This document shows, one piece after another, positions 9,406-17,030 of a DNA stretch of 64,000 nt. Numbering within the stretch: the stretch's first letter is position 1; each line of letters begins with the position of its first letter. Location of the stretch: positions 1,984,001 to 2,048,000 of the forward strand of contig OZ242340.1 of the NCBI GenBank assembly GCA_965208525.1. Direction: 5' to 3'. A program made the translations under genes and the position numbers. The notes beneath the pieces are model-generated. The model searched no databases. It had not been told where the DNA came from and was given only the letters and a program-made list of their open reading frames with translations. This stretch comes from VXYL01 sp965208525 (lineage in GTDB: Bacteria; Pseudomonadota; Gammaproteobacteria; Pseudomonadales; Azotimanducaceae).

Positions 9406-10496
9406 AGCCGAGCGCCGACGCACGTCCCTTGCGCTGCGTGGTGGTAACCGGAGGCGGCACGGCCGGCCACACCGTGCCCACACTGCCGGTGATCGAGCAT
9501 CTCTTGGCGCAAGGCTGCGAGGTGCATTTCGTGGGCTCCCATTCCGGCCTCGAGGAGCGCTTGGTCAAGCCGCTTGGCGTGACCTATCACGGCGTCAGCA
9601 CTGGCAAGCTGCGGCGCTATTTCTCGCTCGCAAACCTGACGGACCTGGCGCGCATCCCGCTCGGCGTCGTGCAGGCGTGGTTTCTGCTCGGACGCATCGG
9701 CCCGCAAGTGGTGTTCGCCAAGGGCGGCTTCGTGTCGTTTGCGGCGGCGGTGGCTGGCTGGCTGCGCGGCGTGCCGCTGGTGACGCACGAGTCCGACCTG
9801 ACGCCTGGCCTCGCCAACCGATTGGTGGCACCGCTGGCAGAGACCGTTTGCGTGAACTTCGACGAAACGGCCGGCGCCCTCGCTCGAACGGTCGCCACCG
9901 GAACGCCGTTGCGGCAGGCGCTCGCCTGCGGCGACGCAGCGCGGGGGCGCGCGCTGCTTGGAATCGCCACTGACAGAGCCGTGATGCTGGTGGTGGGGGG
10001 CAGTCTAGGTGCCACGGCACTCAACCAAGTGCTGCGCGAGACCCTCGATGCGCTGCTGCCGCGCTTCGTGGTGGTTCATGTGTGCGGACCCGGACGGCTC
10101 GATCCGTCGCTTGAGGGTCGCGAGGGCTATGTGCAGCGAGAGTACTTCGACGAGGGCTGGGGCGATGTCATCGCCGCGGCGGACTTCGTCGTCTCTCGCG
10201 CCGGCGCCAATGCGCTGTATGAATGGCTGGCGCTCGGCAAGCCGCATCTGCTGGTGCCGCTGCCGCGCAGTGCAAGCCGCGGCGACCAGATCGAGAACGC
10301 GGAATACGCTCGCAAGCGAGGATTGAGCCTCGTCATCGAGCAGGAGAAGCTGACGCCGGCCAGTCTCATGGAAGGCGTCCGGTGCCTTGCCGACGCGCTG
10401 CCGACGTGGCGCGGGCGGCTCGCCGGCTTTGGCCGTCGCGACAGCGCCCAGCTGATCGTCGCCGAACTAGAACGCGCCGCCGCAACCCGAAACTGA
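9402..10496 (+). CDS. MurG-like UDP-GlcNAc glycosyltransferase
   Basis: A 364-residue GT-B glycosyltransferase of the MurG family (GT28). The N-terminal glycine-rich loop TGGGTAGHTVPTLPVIEHL and the later VFAKGGFVSFAAAVA and THESDLTPGLANR are the lipid/acceptor-side motifs; VVGGSLGATALN and SRAGANALYEWLALGKP are the UDP-sugar-side motifs. MurG adds GlcNAc to lipid I to make lipid II on the inner membrane. The TAGH form of the loop is more usual in Gram-positive MurG and in extra copies than in the dcw-cluster MurG (TGGH). Because it is outside a dcw cluster it may be a second copy with another acceptor. It is coupled to hda by a 4-bp overlap. Confidence 0.75.
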   Translation: MKPSADARPLRCVVVTGGGTAGHTVPTLPVIEHLLAQGCEVHFVGSHSGLEERLVKPLGVTYHGVSTGKLRRYFSLANLTDLARIPLGVVQAWFLLGRIGPQVVFAKGGFVSFAAAVAGWLRGVPLVTHESDLTPGLANRLVAPLAETVCVNFDETAGALARTVATGTPLRQALACGDAARGRALLGIATDRAVMLVVGGSLGATALNQVLRETLDALLPRFVVVHVCGPGRLDPSLEGREGYVQREYFDEGWGDVIAAADFVVSRAGANALYEWLALGKPHLLVPLPRSASRGDQIENAEYARKRGLSLVIEQEKLTPASLMEGVRCLADALPTWRGRLAGFGRRDSAQLIVAELERAAATRN

Positions 10497-10536
10497 CCCA
10501 ACCGCTCCCCCTTGCGAGGAGGAACAAGGACCAAGC

Positions 10537-11715
10537 ATGTACCGTGTCAAGACATTCAACCAGATCGCGGCTCAAGGCCTCGCTCGGTTTCCGGAAGGTG
10601 CCTTCGATGTGGGCCCGGACACATCCGAACCGCACGCCATTCTGCTGCGCAGCCACCGGCTCGTCGGCAACGACATCGGCTCGGATGTGCGTGCGGTGGC
10701 GCGCGCTGGCGTCGGCTACAACAACGTTCCCGTGGACGAATGCACGCGCCAGGGCGTGGTGGTGTTCAACACGCCCGGCGCGAACGCGAACTCGGTCAAG
10801 GAACTCGTGCTGACCGCATTGCTGCTGTCCTCCCGCGACGTGCTTGGCGGCATCTCTTTCGTCGGCAGCCTCGGCAACGTCCACGACGAAGCCGAGCTGC
10901 ATGCCCAGGTCGAGACGGAGAAGAGGCGCTTCAAGGGACACGAGCTGAAGGGCCGTACCTTGGGAATCGTGGGCCTTGGCGCCGTGGGCTCGCTGGTGGC
11001 AAGTGCCGCGCTGGACCTCGGCATGAACGTCCTCGGCTACGACCCGGCGCTGTCTGTCGATGCGGCCTGGCGCCTGCCGAGCACGGTGCGGCGCATGGAG
11101 GGCACGGGGCCCCTGTTCGCCCGCTCCGACTACGTCACGTTGCACGCCCCGGCGTTGCCGGAAAACCGCGGCATGATCGATGCGGCGAGCTTGGCGGGCT
11201 TCCGCCAAGGCTCGGTTCTCCTCAACTTCGCCCGCCAGGAACTGGTGGACGAGGCCGCAGTGGCCGAGGCACTCGCGAGCGGAAGGCTCTCGAGCTACTT
11301 TGGCGATTTCCCGAGCGTGGCCCTGCGCGAGTCGCCCAACGTCTTTGCCACACCCCACCTGGGTGCGAGCACGGCGGAGGCGGAGGAGAACTGCGCGGTG
11401 ATGGCCGTCGACCAGCTCCGCGACTTCCTGCTCTACGGCAACATCGTCAACTCGGTGAACTTCCCGCAGGTGGCGCTGGACCCCGCCGGCGGGCACCGCA
11501 TCGGCATCACCAACGTCAACCACCCCGGCATGCTGGGCCAACTCACCGCCGTGCTGGCGGACGCCAACATCAACGTCATCGACATGATCAACAAGAGCCA
11601 GGACGACGTGGCCTACAACCTCATTGACCTCGACACGCCGCCGGATGCAGCCCTCATCGGCAGCCTCGAGAGCATCGAGGATGTCATGAACGTTCGGGTG
11701 TTCGACCCGGTGTAG
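10537..11715 (+). CDS. serA: D-3-phosphoglycerate dehydrogenase with ACT domain
   Basis: A 392-residue NAD-dependent D-2-hydroxyacid dehydrogenase. It oxidises 3-phosphoglycerate to 3-phosphohydroxypyruvate, the first step of serine synthesis. The substrate domain is split around the NAD domain, which has GLGAVGSLVASAALDLG near residues 149-165. The catalytic His lies in FATPHLGAST near residue 275. The C-terminal part has an ACT domain (IGITNVNHPGMLGQLTAVLA) which may sense serine. The ATG start has GAGGAGG 12-18 bases upstream. It follows the MurG-like gene by 40 bp, so it may be read from the same transcript. The putative island begins 29 bp after its stop. Confidence 0.9.
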   Translation: MYRVKTFNQIAAQGLARFPEGAFDVGPDTSEPHAILLRSHRLVGNDIGSDVRAVARAGVGYNNVPVDECTRQGVVVFNTPGANANSVKELVLTALLLSSRDVLGGISFVGSLGNVHDEAELHAQVETEKRRFKGHELKGRTLGIVGLGAVGSLVASAALDLGMNVLGYDPALSVDAAWRLPSTVRRMEGTGPLFARSDYVTLHAPALPENRGMIDAASLAGFRQGSVLLNFARQELVDEAAVAEALASGRLSSYFGDFPSVALRESPNVFATPHLGASTAEAEENCAVMAVDQLRDFLLYGNIVNSVNFPQVALDPAGGHRIGITNVNHPGMLGQLTAVLADANINVIDMINKSQDDVAYNLIDLDTPPDAALIGSLESIEDVMNVRVFDPV

Positions 11716-11743
11716 GGACCGAGTTCATGGCAGCGTCTGAAGC

Positions 11744-11760
11744 AGTTGCGCAGCAACTCA
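11744..11760. repeat. Left 17-bp direct repeat, candidate attL
   Basis: AGTTGCGCAGCAACTCA lies 29 bp after serA and about 210 bp before the integrase. An identical copy is at 36445-36461, past the last island gene. The core is itself an inverted repeat (AGTTGC-GCA-GCAACT), as integrase core sites can be. The alternative is a dispersed REP-like palindrome, because related stems occur near 49.2 kb. Confidence 0.45.
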
Positions 11761-11969
11761 GGCACATGTTCCGGAGAGTTCCGCATGGGATCGTCGGGCA
11801 TAGCCTAACCGGAGAAATCGACAGTATTTATATAGCATTTGGATAAGCCATGGTCGATCCGGCACCAAGTGGCAAATCACGGAACGCAACGCTCCTGTTG
11901 CAAAGAATTGTTGTAACCAAGGGGCGGGACGAGTAACATCCGGGGCAACGAAGTCCCTTGCGAACCCCC

Positions 11970-13133
11970 ATGACCCTCAACGCCAAGGCCCTTCCGCATC
12001 TCAAGCCCGGTAGACATGCCGACGGCAACGGACTCTATCTCACCGTGCAGAAGCGCGGCACGCGGTCCTGGACCCAGGTGCTGCGCGTGTCGGGCCGGCG
12101 CCTCGACCTCGGCCTCGGGCGGTTCCCGGACGTCTCCCTGAAGGAGGCCCGGCGCGTCGCGGTCAGGAACAGGGCGCTGGCGAAGGCCGGCGTGGATCCG
12201 CGCCGCTCTACCGAAGAGCGCATGAGCTTCGCGACGGCGAACGGAGAGTACCTGCGCTGGCGACGGTTTCCGGAGGCGGAGGCCGGCTCGACAAGGTCGA
12301 ACCAGCGCTACAAGTGGGACCGGGCGATGGCGAACCACGTGCTGCCCGCGATCGGCGACGTGGCGGTGGCGGAGCTTTCCACGCAGGAGGTGGCGAAGAT
12401 CGCGTCGGCGCTGGTGTCGACGCCGTCGGCGGCGAAGTTCGCGATGTCCTGCATCGAGCGGGTGTGCGGCTGGGCGATCGACAGCGGCCACCGGGAGGCG
12501 GCGAACCCGGCGAGCGGGCCCAACCGGCAGATCAAGGTGCCGGCGCGCAGGCACGCGACGTTCCTGCCGGTCGAGGAAGTGGCACCGGCGCTGGATCGTA
12601 TCGAGGCGTCGGGCTCCAGCCTGTCGGTGTCGCTGGCGGTCCGGTTTCTTGCGCTGACTGCGAAGCGCTTGGTGGAAGTGCGCAGGGCGACGTGGGACCA
12701 GATGGACCTCGAGGCGGCGGAGTGGACGATCCCCGGCAACGCGGAGACGAAGATCCGTGAGGACCACGTCGTGCCGCTGTCGGATGCGGCGCTGGGGGTT
12801 TTGGAACGCGCACGAGCGCTTGGCAACGACAAGGGGGTGGTGTTCGCCGGTGGGTCGTCTGGTGGCGTGCTCGCGGACGCGTCCGTGCGTCGAGCGATGC
12901 GCGATGCGGGGATCGCGGCCTCGCCGCACGGGTTCCGGTCGACGTTCCGGACCTGGGCGCAGTCGCGGGGCGAGAACTGGGAGGCGTCGGAGCTCAGCCT
13001 CGGGCATCGTGTCGGCTCGTCAGTTTCGTCGAGCTACGCCCGCTCGGACATGCTGGCCCTGCGGAGGGCGCTGCTGGAGCGCTACGCCGAGGCGCTGGGC
13101 CTGTCGCGGGCGGTCACCGCCGCGAGGTCCTGA
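11970..13133 (+). CDS. P4-type tyrosine recombinase/integrase
   Basis: A 387-residue integrase with an N-terminal arm-binding DUF4102-type domain (HADGNGLYLTVQKRGTRSW, then LGLGRFPDVSLKEARR), a SAM-like core-binding domain (KWDRAMANHVLPAIGD) and a C-terminal catalytic domain. Catalytic residues are visible: Arg in AKRLVEVR, His and Arg in PHGFRSTFR, the second His in LGHRVG and the nucleophile Tyr in SSSYARSD. Such enzymes insert genomic islands and P4-like phages at tRNA or other sites. Start is the ATG at 11970; a TTG 4 codons upstream is also in frame. It sits at the left border of a cargo of defence genes, which fits an integrative island. No excisionase gene was recognised. Confidence 0.92.
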   Translation: MTLNAKALPHLKPGRHADGNGLYLTVQKRGTRSWTQVLRVSGRRLDLGLGRFPDVSLKEARRVAVRNRALAKAGVDPRRSTEERMSFATANGEYLRWRRFPEAEAGSTRSNQRYKWDRAMANHVLPAIGDVAVAELSTQEVAKIASALVSTPSAAKFAMSCIERVCGWAIDSGHREAANPASGPNRQIKVPARRHATFLPVEEVAPALDRIEASGSSLSVSLAVRFLALTAKRLVEVRRATWDQMDLEAAEWTIPGNAETKIREDHVVPLSDAALGVLERARALGNDKGVVFAGGSSGGVLADASVRRAMRDAGIAASPHGFRSTFRTWAQSRGENWEASELSLGHRVGSSVSSSYARSDMLALRRALLERYAEALGLSRAVTAARS

Positions 13134-13134
13134 G

Positions 13135-13160
13135 CGCCGCCGCTCTGCCGGAAGGCGGCG
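13135..13160 (+). terminator. GC hairpin after the integrase
   Basis: CGCCGCC and GGCGGCG form a 7-bp stem with a 12-base loop just after the integrase stop. There is no T run after it, so it is only a possible terminator. Confidence 0.3.
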
Positions 13161-13553
13161 GACGGCGGTGACGGTGGCGCTCTCGATGTCGTCATCTTGC
13201 AGGGACGACACGTTGTCGGTGACGTGTAGCGAACCAAGGGGACCCGGGCACCGGTCGCGGGCTGTCACCGCGCGTCGAGGTGGTCGGCAACGTGGCTAGG
13301 CAGGCCAAGTAGGTGGACCAGGCCACCGTCCCTGTTGCTAGTGCAGTCGCACGGCCGGGCCGCCCGAAAACCTGCCATCACACGCCGGTCGTCGATCCGG
13401 CGGCTGTTCACTGCCTGAGTGTCGCGAGAGGTTCGAGAATGCGCAGACCCGCGGCTTGGGCGATCGGGGTCGCGAGTAGCAAGGGTTGGTCTCCGTCGCC
13501 GCTATGTCTCGCGCAGGCGCCTCGCTTCATGACGGTCGCCGTCGCCGAACTCC
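13161..13553. other. Intergenic stretch without a clear gene
   Basis: About 390 bp between the integrase and a convergent hypothetical gene. A plus-strand frame from 13313 runs into the opposite gene but looks like a shadow of it. Nothing else was recognised. Confidence 0.4.
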
Positions 13554-14348
13554 TTAGACCACTTCATCCCGCTTGCCGAAGACCCCCTTGCTCGACATGT
13601 CGTCATTGGCGAATCTGTCCCGGGCTGGAGCTCCGTTCGTCATTTCCCACCCGATGGGGTCGTGAGGGCGAAACTCGTAGAAGCACCCGTCGTTGCGCGA
13701 GCGCGATAGCGTCAAACGGAATACACCTTTGTCCTCTGCCTTGATGGATCGAAGGTAGTCGGGGATGGGAGAGAGTGCTTTCGCCGTCTCTACGAATCTC
13801 AAGACCTCTGGGCGGGGTCGTTGCTTCATTTCCTCGATTGCGTTTTCCAAGCTTTCGTACGCTAGGCCGATTCTCTCGCGGAGTGCCCTCTGCGCTCCTT
13901 CCACGCCAGCCTCGTACGCTTCCTGTCGTTCTGGGTCGTCCATCACGAATCGGAGGGAAGCAGGGACGGTCATGAGCCCGTAGTGGCGGATGAGCAGCAG
14001 GTTCGTGAATATCAGGAGATTGTGGACGAGATTGCGCATTGCCCTTTGGTTGACGCCTTCCAGCTTCAGGTGGATTGACTTGTCGCAGGCGTTCTTTAGG
14101 CAGGTCCAGCCGTCCTTGTCTTCTGGATTTGTCCTACACAGAACGTCGTTGGTCAGTTCACGCAGGAAGTTCACCGGATCGAGTCCGGAGGCGGGCACAT
14201 GGTGGTAGTACACGGCGGCGCGAAACCACGACGTGATGTTTTCTGGCCACGACAGATCGTGACAGAAAGGCGCAATCAACGAACCGCTGATCATTCCGGC
14301 CTCGGCTGACGTTTGTGAATCACCAAGGCGCGCATAGTCCGACGGCAA
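13554..14348 (-). CDS. Hypothetical protein
   Basis: A 264-residue protein of no family I recognise. The composition is that of a soluble, mostly helical protein with natural codon use. Segments such as FRAAVYYHHVPASGLDPVNF, HNLLIFTNLLLIRHYGL and ERIGLAYESLENAIEEMKQ suggest amphipathic helices, and DGCFYEFRPHDPIGWEM near the C-terminus could be a beta hairpin. No signal peptide or clear membrane helix. Internal Met at residue 19 could be the true start. It lies in the island between the integrase and the GIY-YIG-like gene, so a role in defence is possible, but nothing in the protein shows it. Confidence 0.55.
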   Translation of the reverse strand: MPSDYARLGDSQTSAEAGMISGSLIAPFCHDLSWPENITSWFRAAVYYHHVPASGLDPVNFLRELTNDVLCRTNPEDKDGWTCLKNACDKSIHLKLEGVNQRAMRNLVHNLLIFTNLLLIRHYGLMTVPASLRFVMDDPERQEAYEAGVEGAQRALRERIGLAYESLENAIEEMKQRPRPEVLRFVETAKALSPIPDYLRSIKAEDKGVFRLTLSRSRNDGCFYEFRPHDPIGWEMTNGAPARDRFANDDMSSKGVFGKRDEVV

Positions 14349-14560
14349 TCAAGACCATGCCGCCCGGCGTTGAGTACATCGACCGTGTCCGCAATCTACC
14401 GGCGAACTTACGTGCCCGCATCCCAGGGCCGCTGGACTGAGCTGGCAGGTGTGGTGGCAACGCCACGATGGGTCCGATGTGGCAGTTCTGTTCGCAGTAG
14501 TCATTGCGTCGTGCTTGCGGGAGGTGCAGACGCTACGGCAGCGTCGTGAGGCGAGGCGGG

Positions 14561-14788
14561 CTATGGCCCGGTCGACTTGCCGAGCCGACGTTGCTCAACT
14601 TCCCATTCAAGGGCAGCCTTTCGGGTGGTTATGTTGCCAACCTTGAATATGTGACCCTTTGCCCATCCTCGCCGACTCTGGTGTTCCTGTTCTCTGCGCT
14701 GAAGGTCGTTGGTGATGCCCCTGTGGACGATCCTGTTGCCGAGCTTGAAGTGGTACTTGTACGTATCTCGTGGTTCTCGCTGGGGCAT
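14561..14788 (-). CDS. Small GIY-YIG-like nuclease-fold protein
   Basis: A 75-residue protein with TYKYHFKLGNRIVHRGITNDL followed by RREQEHQ and GHIFKVGNITTRKAALEWE. This matches a family of very small proteins with a reduced GIY-YIG-like core: the GIT strand with D and L, the Arg-Arg-Glu helix and a Glu (here in the ALEWE helix) in place of the metal ligand. The usual GIY and YIG tripeptides are not both present, so nuclease activity is uncertain. The ATG start at 14788 has GAGG about 14 bases upstream. It is a stand-alone minus-strand gene within the island. Confidence 0.6.
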   Translation of the reverse strand: MPQREPRDTYKYHFKLGNRIVHRGITNDLQRREQEHQSRRGWAKGHIFKVGNITTRKAALEWEVEQRRLGKSTGP

Positions 14789-15058
14789 CCTCTGGCAACC
14801 TCACCCTAAGCCCGACTTCCTGGAGGGCGCGGATTCTACCACTCAGCTTGGGAAACGAGGAACGGTTGTGATCCGTGGGAGCGGTTGAGGAGCAGAGGGA
14901 AGACCATGCTAATGGCTTCACGGGGGACACTTTTTGCTGCGCGGGTTTTGCGCTGGTCACTGACGCCTGCCGTGCCGATGCCAGGGCTATGGGTGGCAGG
15001 AGCCAGGGTCATGTGGGAGAAGCGTTCGGTCAACCCAGTTGGGCGGTTGCCTAGACGG
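14789..15058. other. Intergenic gap
   Basis: 270 bp between two minus-strand genes. No gene or clear signal was seen. Confidence 0.35.
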
Positions 15059-16126
15059 TCACTTCTCGGTCCAGATGGTCTCCGAGGTTCCGCAGCTGCG
15101 GCAGTCGCGAAAGTAGCTGGGGCCTCGCTTGCGAATCCTGGGGCCGGCGTCTCGACGCGGTTTGGCGCCGCAGGCGGAACAGATCGTCGACATGGAGGTG
15201 TTCTTGCCGCATTCGGCGCAGCGCCAGTAATAGCCGAACTTGCCCCAGCTTGCGGTGAGGTCGACGGAGTGACAGTGGCGGCAGGAAGGTGTTGCGGCGA
15301 CCAGGGGCCTGGCGGATGCGGTGTCGGCAGCTGAGTCTGGGAGTGGTTTGCCGAGGGCGACGTGGCGGCGTGCGGCCGTCGATGGCTCGACGTGACTCGA
15401 GGCGAGGAACTCGGCGGTTTTCCGTGCTTCGCCCTCCGACATGCTCCAGAGACCGTATTGTCCGTCGGGCAGGGTCAGGGGTTTCAGCGCGCGACGATGG
15501 CGGCGCAGTTCCCCGGCAACCTTGCTCTGGATCTGGTCGGCCTTGGTGACGAACGCGCGGAACGGCTTGTCGGGCTCCTTCCATCCATCGAGCCTGCGGA
15601 TGACGCCGCGGTCAGAGACGGCAACCATGACCTGGATGGGCATCATGCCGAAGCCGCGCTGATCGGACCCCGAGAGCACCTTCGCGACGGTGCGCAGCCC
15701 GACGGGTGCCCGGCCAAGAAGGCGTTCGGCATGGCGGCGGAGATACGCCAGGAGCACGTGGGCCTGACGCTGCGCCTGGCGGATGGGTGAGGGCATCCCC
15801 TCCTCGCCTCCGCGGCGGACGCGCGTCCACTCGTCTCCCAGCGAACTGTCGGCGCGGACCCTCACCTCGCCCGTCACGGACTTGCTCTCGACGATGAACA
15901 TCCCGTGGCGATGCACGAGGAGGTGGTCGATCTGACACACCCTGGGGGAACCGTCCTGCTCCGTGTGCGCCTCGTCCTCGAGGCGGAGGCAATGAAGGAC
16001 GTGCACCGTGGGGTCATCCGTGAACGCGCGGTGCAGGTAGTGCGCCATCTGCCTCTCGGCATCGTGCCCGGCACGCTGTCGCGCATCGACGCGGGCTGGG
16101 GGCTTTGCGTAGGGCTTGACGATCAT
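15059..16126 (-). CDS. NERD-domain nuclease-related protein with zinc-ribbon C-terminus
   Basis: A 355-residue protein. Residues about 20-135 form a NERD (nuclease-related) domain: GHDAERQMAHYL, then QIDHLLVHRHGMFIVESKS, which carries the D-(x)n-E-x-K core of restriction-endonuclease-like folds. The C-terminal 90 residues hold four Cys pairs (CRHC, CAEC, CSAC, CRSC), enough for two zinc ribbons of the topoisomerase/restriction type. NERD proteins are frequent in defence islands and on plasmids; a DNA-cleaving role is inferred, not proven. The ATG start has no strong ribosome site. No partner gene is coupled to it. Confidence 0.85.
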   Translation of the reverse strand: MIVKPYAKPPARVDARQRAGHDAERQMAHYLHRAFTDDPTVHVLHCLRLEDEAHTEQDGSPRVCQIDHLLVHRHGMFIVESKSVTGEVRVRADSSLGDEWTRVRRGGEEGMPSPIRQAQRQAHVLLAYLRRHAERLLGRAPVGLRTVAKVLSGSDQRGFGMMPIQVMVAVSDRGVIRRLDGWKEPDKPFRAFVTKADQIQSKVAGELRRHRRALKPLTLPDGQYGLWSMSEGEARKTAEFLASSHVEPSTAARRHVALGKPLPDSAADTASARPLVAATPSCRHCHSVDLTASWGKFGYYWRCAECGKNTSMSTICSACGAKPRRDAGPRIRKRGPSYFRDCRSCGTSETIWTEK

Positions 16127-16329
16127 GCGGGAACAGGAGCTTGCACACGGCGCGCATCGTCCCAGAACGACCAGGGGTGGGCAACCGCGTTCGAGCGCTC
16201 GCGAACGCGAGGCGGTCTGGATTGGCAGGGGGATTGCCGGTCGCAGGTCGTGCGAGCGTGATTGCGTTCAGCGGATGTTCATGTGCGGAGGTCCATGGTC
16301 GTATACGGAACGACGCGACGGGGGAGCGC

Positions 16330-16740
16330 ATGAAGTCGAAGAGCGACGGGGGGGTGCCGTCGATCAGTCAGATTCGCCGCGACTACCGCCGACTGATGCA
16401 GGACGTCAACCCGCTGGAGACGTTCGAGCTTCGACGGGCGGGCATGTTGGACGCCCACGTCGAACGGGTGGTCACGGAGGTCAACCGCGCATGGCGCGGG
16501 TCCATGGACGGATCGGCCAGACCGTCCGGAGAGACTCGGGAGGCAGCCTGGGAGCGGATGGTCTCGTCGCTGCCCAGCCCGCCCGTCGAGCCCCCCGCCC
16601 TGACGCGTTGCCCGTGCCTGTGTCTGGACGCGAGCGATGGCGACGTCCGGCGCGAGGTGCGCCAACTGGTGGAGTCGGTTCGCGGCAACCTGCGCGAGAT
16701 TCGCGGCCGCATCTCGATCCTGGAGAGGCGTCGAGGCTAG
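16330..16740 (+). CDS. Hypothetical protein
   Basis: A 136-residue protein starting MKSKSDGGVPSISQIRRDYR. The ATG at 16330 is preceded by GGGGGAG six bases upstream; the same frame extends further but without protein-like content. A helix ISQIRRDYRRLMQDVNP, a proline-rich linker, a Cys pair (CPCLCLD) and a C-terminal charged helix (VRREVRQLVESVRGNLREI) are visible. No family was recognised. It sits divergently from the NERD gene and 290 bp before the OLD nuclease gene. Confidence 0.45.
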   Translation: MKSKSDGGVPSISQIRRDYRRLMQDVNPLETFELRRAGMLDAHVERVVTEVNRAWRGSMDGSARPSGETREAAWERMVSSLPSPPVEPPALTRCPCLCLDASDGDVRREVRQLVESVRGNLREIRGRISILERRRG

Positions 16741-17030
16741 CGGCGGCTGGAAACCGAAGGCTTCCGCCACACCTCGGCGGCGGACCTGCTTGCCCATCGG
16801 CGCACGCGGTCGGGATCGCGCAGTGCCGCGTCGATGGCGCGGGCCGGCGGTCGCTCGTCCGGCCGGGCATAGAACGGGGGTACAAGGCAGGTTACGATCT
16901 TACGCGAGCGCGGGACCTGCGGTCACTGCCCCTCCGCCTCACGGTCTAATGGCCTCCTCTTGGGTGACTTGGCTGACGGGCCGCGAACGTCCCGAAGAAA
17001 AGACGGCAATGAGAACGGAGCAGAAAAGGA
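16741..17030. other. Intergenic gap before the OLD gene
   Basis: 290 bp with no convincing gene. It must hold the promoter of the OLD gene, but no good -35/-10 pair was seen. The ribosome site AAAAGGA lies just before the ATG at 17031. Confidence 0.35.

Noticed and set aside
11716..11969. tRNA gene as integration target
   Set aside because: No cloverleaf, T-loop GTTCGA-type sequence or acceptor stem was found between serA and the integrase.
13313..13744. 143-residue plus-strand frame
   Set aside because: Its right half overlaps the opposite hypothetical gene, and its composition is Arg/Pro-rich like shadow frames.
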